Both the position numbers and the translations under genes were made by a program. A stretch of 64,000 nucleotides of DNA from Fibrobacterota bacterium (GTDB taxonomy: Bacteria > Fibrobacterota > Chitinivibrionia > Chitinivibrionales > Chitinispirillaceae), in assembly GCA_023412475.1 (NCBI GenBank), contig JAEYNR010000031.1:1-64000 (forward strand). Reading direction: 5' to 3'. The notes beneath the pieces were generated by a model, which saw only the letters and a program-made list of their open reading frames with translations, was not told the DNA's origin and did not search any database. Positions 1 through 9,137 of the stretch are shown piece by piece (the first letter of the stretch is position 1; each line of letters begins with the position of its first letter).

Positions 1-692
1 CTGGCTCCAAAGTTAAAGGGTGGAGAGCATTTTTAAGTGCAAACAAGGGACCGGATGGAAAGCAGGTTAATGCAATAGAACGTGTTGGTAACGGGCCATG
101 GTATGACCGCAGAGGCAGACTGCTTGCTAATGATGTCAGTGAACTAATTAATTCACGGCCTAAAAACGCACACTCTGCAATAAAGAATGATCTTCCAAAT
201 GAGGATGGTGTTCCTAACAAATATCCTGACCCACTAAACCCGACCACGGCAGTCGATAATCATCTCACTATCACCGGAAGTGGAGAAGATGGCAAACTCT
301 TCGTCAATAATAGCTCCGGTGATGGCGGTGGCTTTGATGGCGGTGGCTTTGGTGGTGGTGGCTTTGGTGGTGGAGGCTTTGGTGGTGGAGGTGGCTTTCT
401 GACCGGTGCCTGCAGTGGTGACAATTTCACCTGCGAAGACTGGACATCTACTACTGCCAACAGTATGCCACGTGCAGGATTTTCATGGCCCCAGGATGGC
501 TTTCGTGAAGAAGGGGGTGGCAGTGTAGGTTTCGGTATGGGTATGGGACACTGGATTTCCGGCTTTTGCGTGACTGGTTGCGAAGCAGGTATTGATCTTG
601 ATTTCAATACATTGGGTGGAACTGTGGGGGTTAAGACCATCGGAAATGGTGGCGGCTATGGCGGATTTTACTGTTTTGCTCTTAATCCATAA
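1..692 (+). CDS. Secreted Gly-rich protein, C-terminal part (5' end outside window)
   Basis: The frame starting at base 3 is open from the window edge to a stop at 690-692, about 229 residues, so this is the C-terminal part of a longer protein. The first part contains the segment IERVGNGPWYDRRGRL, a pattern I associate with lectin- or endostatin-like domains of large secreted proteins from myxobacteria and relatives. I hold that only loosely. It is followed by a glycine-rich linker of GGGF repeats (bases about 319-400) and a C-terminal domain with four cysteines and many Gly and aromatic residues. Codon use is coherent throughout. The next two genes downstream encode lipoproteins in the same direction, so it probably belongs to a surface-protein group. 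The function is unknown. Confidence 0.72.
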   Translation, partial: GSKVKGWRAFLSANKGPDGKQVNAIERVGNGPWYDRRGRLLANDVSELINSRPKNAHSAIKNDLPNEDGVPNKYPDPLNPTTAVDNHLTITGSGEDGKLFVNNSSGDGGGFDGGGFGGGGFGGGGFGGGGGFLTGACSGDNFTCEDWTSTTANSMPRAGFSWPQDGFREEGGGSVGFGMGMGHWISGFCVTGCEAGIDLDFNTLGGTVGVKTIGNGGGYGGFYCFALNP

Positions 693-962
693 AAGTCGCT
701 AACAGGAAGAAATGAATATTCAGTATAGAATATCAAATTAGAAAAAATTCTCTCAGAGTCAATTCAGATACAGTATTTAGTCTGATTGGCTCTGATAATA
801 CAATTTTCCTATTCAAGATGTTCCGGCTTTTTGTGTAGTTATTTCTTTCCTGTTATGATATTTAGATCCTTTTTCCTGATAGATATTATATATTGTAATA
901 TGGCAAATAGCTGAATGTTTTTTTTTAAATTATTAGATGTTTTTATAAGCAGGAGGGTAACT

Positions 963-1937
963 GTGTCTTTAAAAACGGCATTTTCATGTGCATTTGTTGT
1001 TCTGGTTTCGTTTTCCTTGTTTTTCGTTTCTCTATCCTGCGATGATAATGGGAATAACCCAACAACAGTGGAAGGTCCAGATGGTCCTGAAGATCCTGAG
1101 TGGGTTGGAAACTTTAAAGTCACTCTTAGAAAAGACATAGATGAAGAGGGCAATATAATTAGTAGTAGTGTTAATATCGTGGGCGCTGCCGCAGATGGTC
1201 CAGCTCTTTCAAATATGAGCTGGGACACAGTTATGACAGATGGTGACTGCTATTTGATTGAGCCGCGTCAACATTATTGTGAAGATCCCTGTGGTATAGG
1301 TAAAGTATGTGTCGGTGAAAACACTTGTAAAGCTGAACCGAAACGTATGGATATAGGCGAGATTACTGTAGATGGAATTAAAACCACTGAAAACACGACC
1401 ACTTTTTCTTTAGGCGATCGCACCCCTTATATGCCTATTGAAGAGATGGTATTTCCTCCCTTTGATGATGGTGCGCAGATCACTTTTTCTGTTGCAGGCA
1501 ACTCTGAAATAAACCCGTTTACCATTACAGGTAAAGGTATCGCTCCAATAGAATTAAAAAATGATACGATACGTTATGAAGATAGCACGGAGATAACCCT
1601 GGAATGGGAGAAATCAAAACTGGGACATGCTTCCATATTTTTTGAAATCGATATCTCCTACCATGGAGGAACTAAAGCCAGAATAGTGGGAGAAACCGAT
1701 GATGATGGTTCCTATACCATATCTGCAAAAATATTGGATAAATTGAAATCATACGGTGTAGCTGGTTTTCCCAGACTTATAATTTATCGCAGAGCAACCT
1801 TTAAAAACAAAGCTGGTAATGTAAATCTTATTATTGAATCGGAAGAGATGCGTTATCTGCAGATTCCGGGCCTGATCTCATGCAATGGGTATTGTCCTGA
1901 TGGCAAGACATGTGGTGCTGACAGAGTCTGTCGTTAA
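963..1937 (+). CDS. Cys-rich surface lipoprotein
   Basis: I chose the GTG at 963 because a perfect AGGAGG lies at 951-956, six bases upstream; an in-frame ATG at 915 lacks such a site. The 324-residue product begins with a hydrophobic signal ending in a lipobox (SLSC, Cys26), so it should be lipidated and anchored in the outer membrane. After the lipobox comes a short Asp/Asn/Pro linker with GPDGPEDPE. Two Cys clusters of the type CxxxCxxxxxxC occur, one about residues 90-115 and one at the extreme C-terminus (CPDGKTCGADRVC). These resemble the small disulfide knots seen in surface lipoproteins of myxobacteria and Fibrobacterota. The middle is beta-rich and unrecognised. It lies 29 bp before the next lipoprotein gene, probably in the same operon. 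Confidence 0.8.
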   Translation: MSLKTAFSCAFVVLVSFSLFFVSLSCDDNGNNPTTVEGPDGPEDPEWVGNFKVTLRKDIDEEGNIISSSVNIVGAAADGPALSNMSWDTVMTDGDCYLIEPRQHYCEDPCGIGKVCVGENTCKAEPKRMDIGEITVDGIKTTENTTTFSLGDRTPYMPIEEMVFPPFDDGAQITFSVAGNSEINPFTITGKGIAPIELKNDTIRYEDSTEITLEWEKSKLGHASIFFEIDISYHGGTKARIVGETDDDGSYTISAKILDKLKSYGVAGFPRLIIYRRATFKNKAGNVNLIIESEEMRYLQIPGLISCNGYCPDGKTCGADRVCR

Positions 1938-1966
1938 GTAAAATAATGATACAAGGATGAATACAT

Positions 1967-4051
1967 ATGTCAATAAGAGGTAATTATAAAATTATATCAT
2001 CCCTGATGACTTTTTTAGGGGTGATCTCTATTTCACTGCATCTTTTCTGCAGTGATGACCCGGTTGAAAATCCGTCAGGACCTTCGGGACCTGAAGGGCC
2101 AGTTAGCTGGTCCTGTGTCATTTCGGGAACAGAACCGGACAGTTCAGGTAAAATCGGGTGCAAAGATGATTTCCTGACCCTTGCTTCACCACCTTTAAAC
2201 GCCAGTATTCCTGGTGCGGTATCAGTGAAAACCGTTATTGATGACTGGGATAATGATGCTGTAAAGCTTTATTTCCAGAACTGTAAAAAATATAAAATTC
2301 ACCATGAGTTTGCCTACGCCAATCTCTCCGGTAAAGGTAAGCTGCTTGTGCCTGATCTGGGTCAGTTTAACGTGACAGAATACAGCAGTATAAATCGTCG
2401 CTTTATTCTTGGTGCTGTAACCTATTATGAAGGACCGGGAGTGTGGGCTTACGAAATCGCACCCTATGACAATGCATCGGCCGAAATGATTAACCTGGCT
2501 TATCAAAAAATAGCTTCCAGTGCCTATTTCGGGGATTCTCTTTACTTCCATCCTACTTCTCAACTGGTGGAAAATGTAGCCAAAGATCTTCCTGATTCGG
2601 TCAAGATCATTACCACAGATGAACTTTACGAGGGTATCGATTACCAGCCCCTCAACTATGGAACCAGTATGGGAAAACTGGTTTTTGTTACTGCAAAGGA
2701 ACTCGAAGGAGGCAAGTACGTTAGTTTTCGGGATATTGTTGTTCTTGATGAAGTTCCAAATGACATCTCTGTAACAAGTGGAATTATTACACAGATGTTT
2801 CAGACACCACTTTCTCATATTAACGTTTTGTCTCAAAACCGTGGTACCCCTAATATGAGTTTAAGTGATGCCTACACCGACAGTAAACTGCGGAAGTTTG
2901 AAGGTAAATGGGTAAAACTGGTGGTAGGACCTGAAAGATATTCGATAACCGAGGTTTCTGTTGAGGAAGCAGATAAGTGGTGGGACAATAACAGCCCTGC
3001 ACAGGTTCAAATCGCAAATATGAATCTGGATGTAAGAGATTTGCGTGATATCAAAGAAATTTTGAGTTATCCCAGATTAAGTTTCACTGAAGCCATAGAT
3101 TCGGCAATACCTGCATTTGGAGGTAAAGCCAGCCATTATGGTGCTTTCCCTCACATGGATAGCACAAAAGTCCCTTATCCCAAAGGGTTCGCAATACCCG
3201 TTTATTATTATCACCAGTTTATGCAGCAAAATGGGTTTCTGGAAAGTGTAGAAAAAATGCTGGCAGATACCGGTTTTATACATAATCCAAGTATTCGGGA
3301 TGACAGTCTTGCCAGGTTGCGAAAAATGATAATGAGAGCACCGGTAGACACTGCATTTACCAGAATGCTTATGACAAAGCTGCAAAAAGAATATTCAGGT
3401 ATCCGGATGCGTTTTCGCTCGAGTACAAATGCCGAAGATTTGGATGGCTTTACCGGTGCAGGTCTTTATACTTCAAAAAGCGGCGATCCTCATAACACCG
3501 AATCTATACTTGATGCAGTCCGTGAGGTATGGGCCAGTGTATGGTTTTTCCGGGCTTATGAAGAAAGAAGTTACCGCAAAATTGGACATGAAACCGTAGG
3601 AATGGCGCTGCTAGTACATCAATCATTTCCCAATGAAGAGGCTACGGGAGTGGCTATTACTGCAAATCCATATGATTTGTCCGGATTGGAACCGGCTTTC
3701 TACGTTAATGTACAGTATGGTGGTGAATCGGTGGTTCTGCCTGGTGCCGGTGTGTCTTCAGATGTGTTTGTCTACCATTACTACTCCTCAGGCAGGCCTA
3801 TTGTCTTCCATGGACACTCCAATATACTACCTAAAGGCCAGGAAACTGTTCTGACCAACAAGCAGACATACCAGTTGGGAATTGCCCTTGAGGCAATACA
3901 CAAGTTCTTTCAGCCTATTTATGGTAATGTTCCAGGAGCATGGTATGCCATGGATACAGAATTTAAATTCGATCAACCAATCGATGATCCTGATGGCGAA
4001 CTTGTCCTTTATATGAAACAGGCACGACCTTATCCTGGAATGGGTAAATAG
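1967..4051 (+). CDS. Lipoprotein with PEP-synthase-like swivelling His and ATP-grasp domains
   Basis: This 694-residue product starts at an ATG with AAGGA about ten bases upstream. Its signal peptide ends in a lipobox (LHLFC, Cys about 28), followed by a GPSGPEGP linker like that of the preceding lipoprotein. Residues about 265-300 contain PLSHINVLSQNRGTPN, which matches the phospho-His swivelling domain of PEP-utilising enzymes (consensus around SHxAIxAR). Residues about 365-690 resemble the PPDK/PEP-synthase nucleotide-binding domain: AFGGKASHYG, then RFRSSTNAEDLDGFTGAGLY, later VREVWASVWFFRAYEER, ending in MKQARPYPG. In normal PEP synthase the nucleotide domain comes first and the enzyme is cytosolic. 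Here the order is reversed and the protein is exported, where no ATP is expected. Catalysis is therefore doubtful, and a binding or structural role is possible. Confidence 0.85.
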   Translation: MSIRGNYKIISSLMTFLGVISISLHLFCSDDPVENPSGPSGPEGPVSWSCVISGTEPDSSGKIGCKDDFLTLASPPLNASIPGAVSVKTVIDDWDNDAVKLYFQNCKKYKIHHEFAYANLSGKGKLLVPDLGQFNVTEYSSINRRFILGAVTYYEGPGVWAYEIAPYDNASAEMINLAYQKIASSAYFGDSLYFHPTSQLVENVAKDLPDSVKIITTDELYEGIDYQPLNYGTSMGKLVFVTAKELEGGKYVSFRDIVVLDEVPNDISVTSGIITQMFQTPLSHINVLSQNRGTPNMSLSDAYTDSKLRKFEGKWVKLVVGPERYSITEVSVEEADKWWDNNSPAQVQIANMNLDVRDLRDIKEILSYPRLSFTEAIDSAIPAFGGKASHYGAFPHMDSTKVPYPKGFAIPVYYYHQFMQQNGFLESVEKMLADTGFIHNPSIRDDSLARLRKMIMRAPVDTAFTRMLMTKLQKEYSGIRMRFRSSTNAEDLDGFTGAGLYTSKSGDPHNTESILDAVREVWASVWFFRAYEERSYRKIGHETVGMALLVHQSFPNEEATGVAITANPYDLSGLEPAFYVNVQYGGESVVLPGAGVSSDVFVYHYYSSGRPIVFHGHSNILPKGQETVLTNKQTYQLGIALEAIHKFFQPIYGNVPGAWYAMDTEFKFDQPIDDPDGELVLYMKQARPYPGMGK

Positions 4052-4060
4052 TAAAAAGCG

Positions 4061-4100
4061 GATGCGCATGCAGTTAATGCGTGCGCATCTTTCTCTTTTT
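4061..4100 (+). terminator. Rho-independent terminator after the lipoprotein pair
   Basis: GATGCGCA at 4061-4068 pairs with TGCGCATC at 4082-4089 and is followed by a T-rich tract. It lies ten bases after the stop of the PEP-synthase-like lipoprotein gene. Confidence 0.75.
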
Positions 4101-4297
4101 AATCTAACTCTCTCCTGCTTCCCATTCTTTTTCGAATTTCTTATTTCGTGCTTACTCTTATTTATACCTGTTTGAACTTCTATCCAATCGTTTGATTTAG
4201 GTTATATCTATGATTTTGACTATGGACCATTAAAAGGAGACAGTGTATTTTTATTACAAATTTGAGCATCTTTTTTAAATAATAAGTTTTTACAGTT

Positions 4298-4714
4298 ATG
4301 TGGTGGATTTACGCAATAATATCAGCTTTTTTCGCTTCCCTTACAGCCATCTTTGCAAAATTGGGTGTGTCGAATATCAATTCAAATCTTGCAACAGCAA
4401 TACGGACGATTGTTGTACTCATAATGATTTGGGCAATTGTACTGGCAAGAGGAGAAGCAAAAGGAATTGGCTCATTATCGAAGCAGAATATCATTTTTCT
4501 TATAGTTTCGGGATTCGCGACAGGCTTATCATGGCTGTTTTATTTTAAAGCCCTTCAACTGGGGAATGTATCACAGGTAGCGCCTGTGGACAAACTCAGC
4601 ATAGCCCTGACAATAGCTTTATCTGTGGTGTTTTTAGGAGAAACACTGACTTTAAAAACTACAATCGGAGCTATTTTAATTATTGCTGGAACCGTTGTTT
4701 TGATTTCGAAATAG
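4298..4714 (+). CDS. Half-size EamA/DMT family transporter
   Basis: The product has 138 residues with four to five hydrophobic segments and begins MWWIYAIISAFFASLTAIFA. The phrases SNLATAIRT, GLSWLFYFKALQLG and APVDKLSIALT are typical of the single-repeat EamA (drug/metabolite transporter) proteins, which probably work as dimers, unlike ten-helix EamA proteins with two repeats. The length is normal for this subgroup. The substrate cannot be read from the sequence. The gene stands alone, preceded by an AT-rich 200-bp stretch with no strong ribosome-binding site. Confidence 0.85.
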   Translation: MWWIYAIISAFFASLTAIFAKLGVSNINSNLATAIRTIVVLIMIWAIVLARGEAKGIGSLSKQNIIFLIVSGFATGLSWLFYFKALQLGNVSQVAPVDKLSIALTIALSVVFLGETLTLKTTIGAILIIAGTVVLISK

Positions 4715-4987
4715 TTGAACAACGAAAAAAAAGCAAAAACGGCAATGACAGCAAAATTGCAACAGACAGAAAATTGACTACACGAGATTGTCAGGCAGGT
4801 GTTTTTAAAACGAAAAAGGGATCTTACAGAGGCGTAGCTGAAGTTATTTTATAGCTTAGCATTAATTGCCGGAGTATTATATTTTTCCCGATTTGAGGCT
4901 ATCTTGTTTTTATTTTGTAGTAGCTTAGTTACCAGTATTTTCTTATAATATGAATCTATAAAAACTTACCATATCAGTTAAAAACCT

Positions 4988-6247
4988 ATGCCTTCTTTTT
5001 TCTTTCAGACCTTCGGATGCCAGATGAATGTGGCAGATTCGGATGATCTGCAACGATTGCTTGTAGCTCGCGGCTTTTTTAGCAGCAACAGTATCGAAAA
5101 TGCCGATCTGATTATAGTGAACACCTGCAGTGTAAGGGAAAATGCTGAACAGAAAGCAAAGACGCGTATTTACGGATTTACGCGACTTAAAAAAAAGGGG
5201 GCCGCTCTGTGGGTTATTGGCTGCATGGCACAAAGACTGGGCGATTCTCTTCGGGATGAGATTCCGGGGGTGGATCTGGTGATCGGGGCAAAAGCGGTTG
5301 ATTCGATGGAGATGATTGTTGATCAGTATTATCCCAGGCAAAATGCTCTGCATACCACTCTTATTAAAAAGAGTGAAATTAGTGACTTTTTGGCCGTGAT
5401 GCGCGGGTGCAACAATTACTGCTCTTACTGCATTGTACCCTATGTGAGGGGTGAAGAAAAATCTATACCTGTGAAAGTGATTGAAAAATCGATAATCAGG
5501 CGGGTTTCTGAAGGTATAAAGGAGATAAATCTTCTTGGCCAGAATGTGAACTCTTATAATGATGAGGGGAGCGATTTTGCAGATCTTCTACGGAAGGTTG
5601 CTTCCATAGATGGACTCCAGCGGATTCGATTTACCACTTCTCACCCTAAAGATTGTAGCGAAAAACTGATTAGAACCATTGCAGAGATACCAAAAATCTG
5701 CAAACATCTTCATATGCCGTTTCAGGCTGGTTCTGACAGGATTTTAGCGCTGATGAACCGCAGGTATACTTCTTCGCATTATCGCTCCTTAATTGAGATG
5801 ATCCGCAAGTATATTCCTGAAGCAGATATTACTACCGATATAATTGTAGGTTTCCCATCTGAGAAAACTGAAGAATTTGAAGAGACCCTTAATATTGTAA
5901 AAGAGGCCTGTTTTACTACTGCATTCATGTTTGCCTATTCAGTAAGGGAGGGAACAAAAGCTGCAGAGATGGCCGACGATGTTCCAAAAGAGGTAAAGCT
6001 GGATCGGTTAAAAGCATTAGTAGAGCAACAGACCGCAATTACACGTTCAATTTATGAGGGCTTTGTTGGCAAAGAGCTTCATATGCTGGCTAGTGGTCGT
6101 CAGGAGAAAAAGGATAAGTTATGGATGGGTATGGATCAGGGATGTAAACGGCTTCTGCTTTCTTGCGAAGATGCAGAGGCAGGAATGATTTTTAAGGTAC
6201 GAGCGGCAAAAAGCAGCGGAATGACCCTTATTTGTGAAAGGATATAA
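4988..6247 (+). CDS. miaB: tRNA-2-methylthio-N6-dimethylallyladenosine synthase MiaB
   Basis: MiaB is a radical-SAM methylthiotransferase that adds a methylthio group to i6A37 of tRNAs reading UNN codons. All six cluster cysteines are visible: Cys11 (FGCQMN), Cys47 (NTCSVREN) and Cys79 (GCMAQ) in the N-terminal domain, and Cys141, Cys145 and Cys148 (RGCNNYCSYC) in the radical-SAM core. A C-terminal TRAM region follows (residues about 350-419). The 419-residue length is slightly short but normal. The ATG lacks a good ribosome-binding site. The enzyme that makes its i6A substrate, MiaA, is encoded about 6 kb away on the other strand. The downstream LapA-like gene starts three bases after the stop, so they are cotranscribed. 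Confidence 0.95.
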   Translation: MPSFFFQTFGCQMNVADSDDLQRLLVARGFFSSNSIENADLIIVNTCSVRENAEQKAKTRIYGFTRLKKKGAALWVIGCMAQRLGDSLRDEIPGVDLVIGAKAVDSMEMIVDQYYPRQNALHTTLIKKSEISDFLAVMRGCNNYCSYCIVPYVRGEEKSIPVKVIEKSIIRRVSEGIKEINLLGQNVNSYNDEGSDFADLLRKVASIDGLQRIRFTTSHPKDCSEKLIRTIAEIPKICKHLHMPFQAGSDRILALMNRRYTSSHYRSLIEMIRKYIPEADITTDIIVGFPSEKTEEFEETLNIVKEACFTTAFMFAYSVREGTKAAEMADDVPKEVKLDRLKALVEQQTAITRSIYEGFVGKELHMLASGRQEKKDKLWMGMDQGCKRLLLSCEDAEAGMIFKVRAAKSSGMTLICERI

Positions 6248-6250
6248 AAG

Positions 6251-6637
6251 ATGAGATTCCTGAAATGGAGTGTTTTATTTGTAGCTGCGTTTATGGTGGC
6301 TTGGGTTCTGATCTTTACATTCACTCAGGAGCCCTTCAAAATTATGGTTCCTGCACGTATTCTGGCGTACCAGACACCTCCTATTCCTGTATATATATAT
6401 GTGGCTGGGGCTTTTGGGGCTGGGCTTCTGATAGGCTTATGGGTGGCGCTCTACTATTTTGTGGTTCAGAAACGCCTTCTTGGTATGAAAAGAAAAGAGG
6501 CTAGTACTCTGGAAGAGGAACTGACCAGTAATAGAAACGAGCTTGAGCGGCTTCAGGCTGAATTGGATCGTAAAAATGAACAGTTGCAATCTTTAAATCA
6601 TCAGGAAAATGAGGACAAGGCCACTGGAGAACAGTGA
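6251..6637 (+). CDS. LapA-domain (DUF1049-like) inner membrane protein
   Basis: The product has 128 residues. Two transmembrane helices (residues about 5-25 and 48-70) are separated by a short loop and followed by a charged coiled coil (residues about 80-125, rich in Glu, Leu and Gln). This is the layout of LapA/DUF1049 proteins, which in Enterobacteria act in envelope homeostasis with the TPR protein LapB. Notably the next gene encodes a TPR-like protein, although it carries a SPOR domain rather than a rubredoxin-like metal site. A purine-rich site (GAAAGGA) precedes the ATG. The stop overlaps the start of the next gene by one base. Confidence 0.75.
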   Translation: MRFLKWSVLFVAAFMVAWVLIFTFTQEPFKIMVPARILAYQTPPIPVYIYVAGAFGAGLLIGLWVALYYFVVQKRLLGMKRKEASTLEEELTSNRNELERLQAELDRKNEQLQSLNHQENEDKATGEQ

Positions 6638-7659
6638 TGGATAAAAACTACAGACCCTGCTTTGTTACCAGTGCAGTCATCCTGCTGGCATTAATCCTGT
6701 TTGTAAAAGCTTTTGAGCTAAACGCTGCCATTGAAAGTGCTGGGGCAGGAAAAAACGTAAAAGCACTTGAGGCTGCATACCGCAAAAATCCTGCAGATTT
6801 GAATAGCCGGTTCTCTTACGCAGAAGTTGCTCCATGTTCGACTGCGATTCGACTATATACAGAAATTACCAGGTCAGAAAAAACGGCTGATTCGCTCAAA
6901 GTACTCGCTTTTGCCAGGCTGGGTGATTACAGTTATGCCCGTAAGGATTATTCTGTGTCGGTAGAGAACTATCGACAGGCAGCTAAAAAAAAAAGCTTAC
7001 CCCTTTTTCGACACAAATGGGCCTTAGCCTCCATGGCGGCTGGTGACAATGATGCCGCACAGTCATTATGGCATACTTTGTCTCTGGAATATGGTGATAA
7101 ATTCTCCAGTATGGCCAATTATTACCTGGGGCTTCTGCAGGTCAAAAAAAGTAATTATAAGGATGCTATGAGCCTATTTATGAAGAGTGGAAAGCCTGAT
7201 CCAAAGCACTACTGGACAATAGCTTCTCTGGCAGGTAAACTCGAATGTGCATCAAAGCTCGGGATGAGTGAGAAGGTAAAAGAGTTCAGTGAACAGCTTA
7301 GACCTTATCAGAAGAATCTGCTGGAAAAGGATCTGCTGGAGCTTTCAGCCGATTCTGCCTCTTTGCGGTCTGGTTCTCTAGGGAAAAAAGATCTTTCTTC
7401 TGAACTAAACTCTTTGGGTTCCTCACTGGGACTTTATACTCTACAGATTGGTGCATTCGGATCTGCAGAGAATGCCAGAAATCTTCATAAAAAACTCAGT
7501 AAAGAATTTAAAGATGTAACAATGGTTGAGGCAAAACCGGGTGAACAGGTGTTTTACAGAGTCCGTATAGGTTCTTTTTCCTCCAGAGAGGAAGCTTTGA
7601 AATTTGCATCGGATTCTTTAGATCAAGCTGGTCTCAAATATAGTGTTGTGGAAAAATAA
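6637..7659 (+). CDS. Membrane-anchored TPR protein with C-terminal SPOR domain
   Basis: I prefer the ATG at 6637 over the GTG one codon earlier because GGAGA at 6626-6630 is then six bases away. The 340-residue product has an N-terminal hydrophobic segment (residues about 8-27) and helical repeats with TPR-like spacing (residues about 35-230). Its C-terminal SPOR domain spans residues about 265-340, with the paired motifs LYTLQIGAFGSAENA and YRVRIGSFSSREEA. SPOR domains bind denuded peptidoglycan glycans and often localise proteins to the division septum. A role in cell-wall or envelope assembly is therefore likely. It sits in the miaB-gatB run. Confidence 0.85.
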   Translation: MDKNYRPCFVTSAVILLALILFVKAFELNAAIESAGAGKNVKALEAAYRKNPADLNSRFSYAEVAPCSTAIRLYTEITRSEKTADSLKVLAFARLGDYSYARKDYSVSVENYRQAAKKKSLPLFRHKWALASMAAGDNDAAQSLWHTLSLEYGDKFSSMANYYLGLLQVKKSNYKDAMSLFMKSGKPDPKHYWTIASLAGKLECASKLGMSEKVKEFSEQLRPYQKNLLEKDLLELSADSASLRSGSLGKKDLSSELNSLGSSLGLYTLQIGAFGSAENARNLHKKLSKEFKDVTMVEAKPGEQVFYRVRIGSFSSREEALKFASDSLDQAGLKYSVVEK

Positions 7660-7708
7660 AGCGGTAGAAATGCATTTTTAATGCGCCTTTTTACAGGAGG
7701 ATTCTCTG

Positions 7709-9133
7709 GTGGAATATGAAATAGTTATAGGGCTTGAGATACATGCACAATTATTAACAAACACAAAGCTTTTCTGTAACTGCAGATCAAGATTTGGCGA
7801 TGCACCTAATACAAATGGATGTCCGGTATGTCTGGGCCTTCCCGGAGCACTTCCTGTGCTTAACCGTCGCGCAGTTGAAATGGCCGTACGGATGGGGCTG
7901 GCTATAGGCTGCGGCATCAATACCCGCTCAATCTTTGCCCGCAAGAACTATTTCTATCCGGATCTGCCCAAAGGATATCAGATCTCTCAGTACGACATGC
8001 CAATATGTGGCAAGGGTGAGATTATTATTGATGTCGATGGAGTCAAAAAAAGCGTTGGGGTCACCCGTATACACATTGAAGAGGATGCTGGTAAACTGAT
8101 TCATGATCAGGATGTTGATTCTCTGTTTGATGTCAACAGGTGCGGTACTCCTCTTATTGAAATTGTCAGCGAACCCGATATGCGTTCTCCAAGAGAGGCT
8201 TATGAATATTTCGCCGGAATAAAGCAGATCCTAGAATATCTTCAGATTTGTGACTGCAATCTGGAGGAGGGATCTATGCGCTGTGATGCCAACATCTCTT
8301 TGCGTCCCAAAGGGGAGACAAAGCTTGGGACCAAGATAGAAATTAAAAATATGAACACTCTCAGGGGGCTGGAGAAGGCTTTGGAATATGAAGCACGGCG
8401 TCAGGAAGAAGTCTTGAGGTCCGGGGGGAAAATCATCCAACAAACCTACCTTTGGGATCCTTCAACCAACCGCTCTATCCCCATGCGCTCAAAAGAGGAT
8501 GCTCATGATTACCGGTATTTCCCTGAGCCTGATCTGATGCCGCTTGTGGTTGAACAAAAATTCATTGATTCACTCAAAGAAACTCTCCCTGAGCTTCCGG
8601 CTGTCAGAAGAGCTCGCTTCGAACAGCAATATGAAATAACCGCTAATGCCGCAGAACTGCTTACCGTAGAGAGAGCGCTGGCCGATTACTTTGAAGAGAC
8701 TGTTAGTATTTTCAGCGATGCCCGCCAGGTGGCTAACTGGATAATGACCGATATATTGAGAATCATTAATGATCAGAAAATATCCATTTCTCAACTGCGA
8801 ATTACCCCTTCAAGACTGGCCTCGTTACTTAAACTGGTTCAGGATGGAACTGTGAGTGCTAAAGCTGCCAGGAAGGTGATTGATCTGATGCACGCAGAGG
8901 ACAAGGAGCCGGTAGAGATTATCGATCAACAGGGACTTAGACAGGTATCGGACTCAAATGCTCTGGAGAGTGCAATCCAAAAAGTGCTGGATGCAAATCC
9001 TGAGGAAGTAGAGCGTTATAAATCCGGTAACAAAAAACTGATCAGTTTCTTTGTTGGACAGACAATGAGGGCCACAAAAGGTGCCGGCAACCCAAAGGAG
9101 ATTAACTCCATTCTGGCTAAACTGCTTGATTAA
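7709..9133 (+). CDS. gatB: Asp-tRNA(Asn)/Glu-tRNA(Gln) amidotransferase subunit B
   Basis: GatB binds the mischarged tRNA and carries the kinase/transamidase site in the GatCAB complex, which makes Gln-tRNA or Asn-tRNA. The start is a GTG preceded by a perfect AGGAGG (7695-7700) at eight bases. Family hallmarks are visible: GLEIHAQL, the zinc-site cysteines in CNCRSRFG and CPVCLGLPGALP, the LPKGYQISQYDMP motif, and the C-terminal YqeY-like tail domain. The length of 474 residues is normal. gatA and gatC are not in the window, so the subunits are encoded apart. The next gene follows after four bases. Confidence 0.96.
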   Translation: MEYEIVIGLEIHAQLLTNTKLFCNCRSRFGDAPNTNGCPVCLGLPGALPVLNRRAVEMAVRMGLAIGCGINTRSIFARKNYFYPDLPKGYQISQYDMPICGKGEIIIDVDGVKKSVGVTRIHIEEDAGKLIHDQDVDSLFDVNRCGTPLIEIVSEPDMRSPREAYEYFAGIKQILEYLQICDCNLEEGSMRCDANISLRPKGETKLGTKIEIKNMNTLRGLEKALEYEARRQEEVLRSGGKIIQQTYLWDPSTNRSIPMRSKEDAHDYRYFPEPDLMPLVVEQKFIDSLKETLPELPAVRRARFEQQYEITANAAELLTVERALADYFEETVSIFSDARQVANWIMTDILRIINDQKISISQLRITPSRLASLLKLVQDGTVSAKAARKVIDLMHAEDKEPVEIIDQQGLRQVSDSNALESAIQKVLDANPEEVERYKSGNKKLISFFVGQTMRATKGAGNPKEINSILAKLLD

Positions 9134-9137
9134 ACTG

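Noticed and set aside
260..640. Proline-rich reading frame on the reverse strand
   Set aside because: It is the mirror of the glycine-rich repeats of the forward-strand secreted protein and has no ribosome-binding site.
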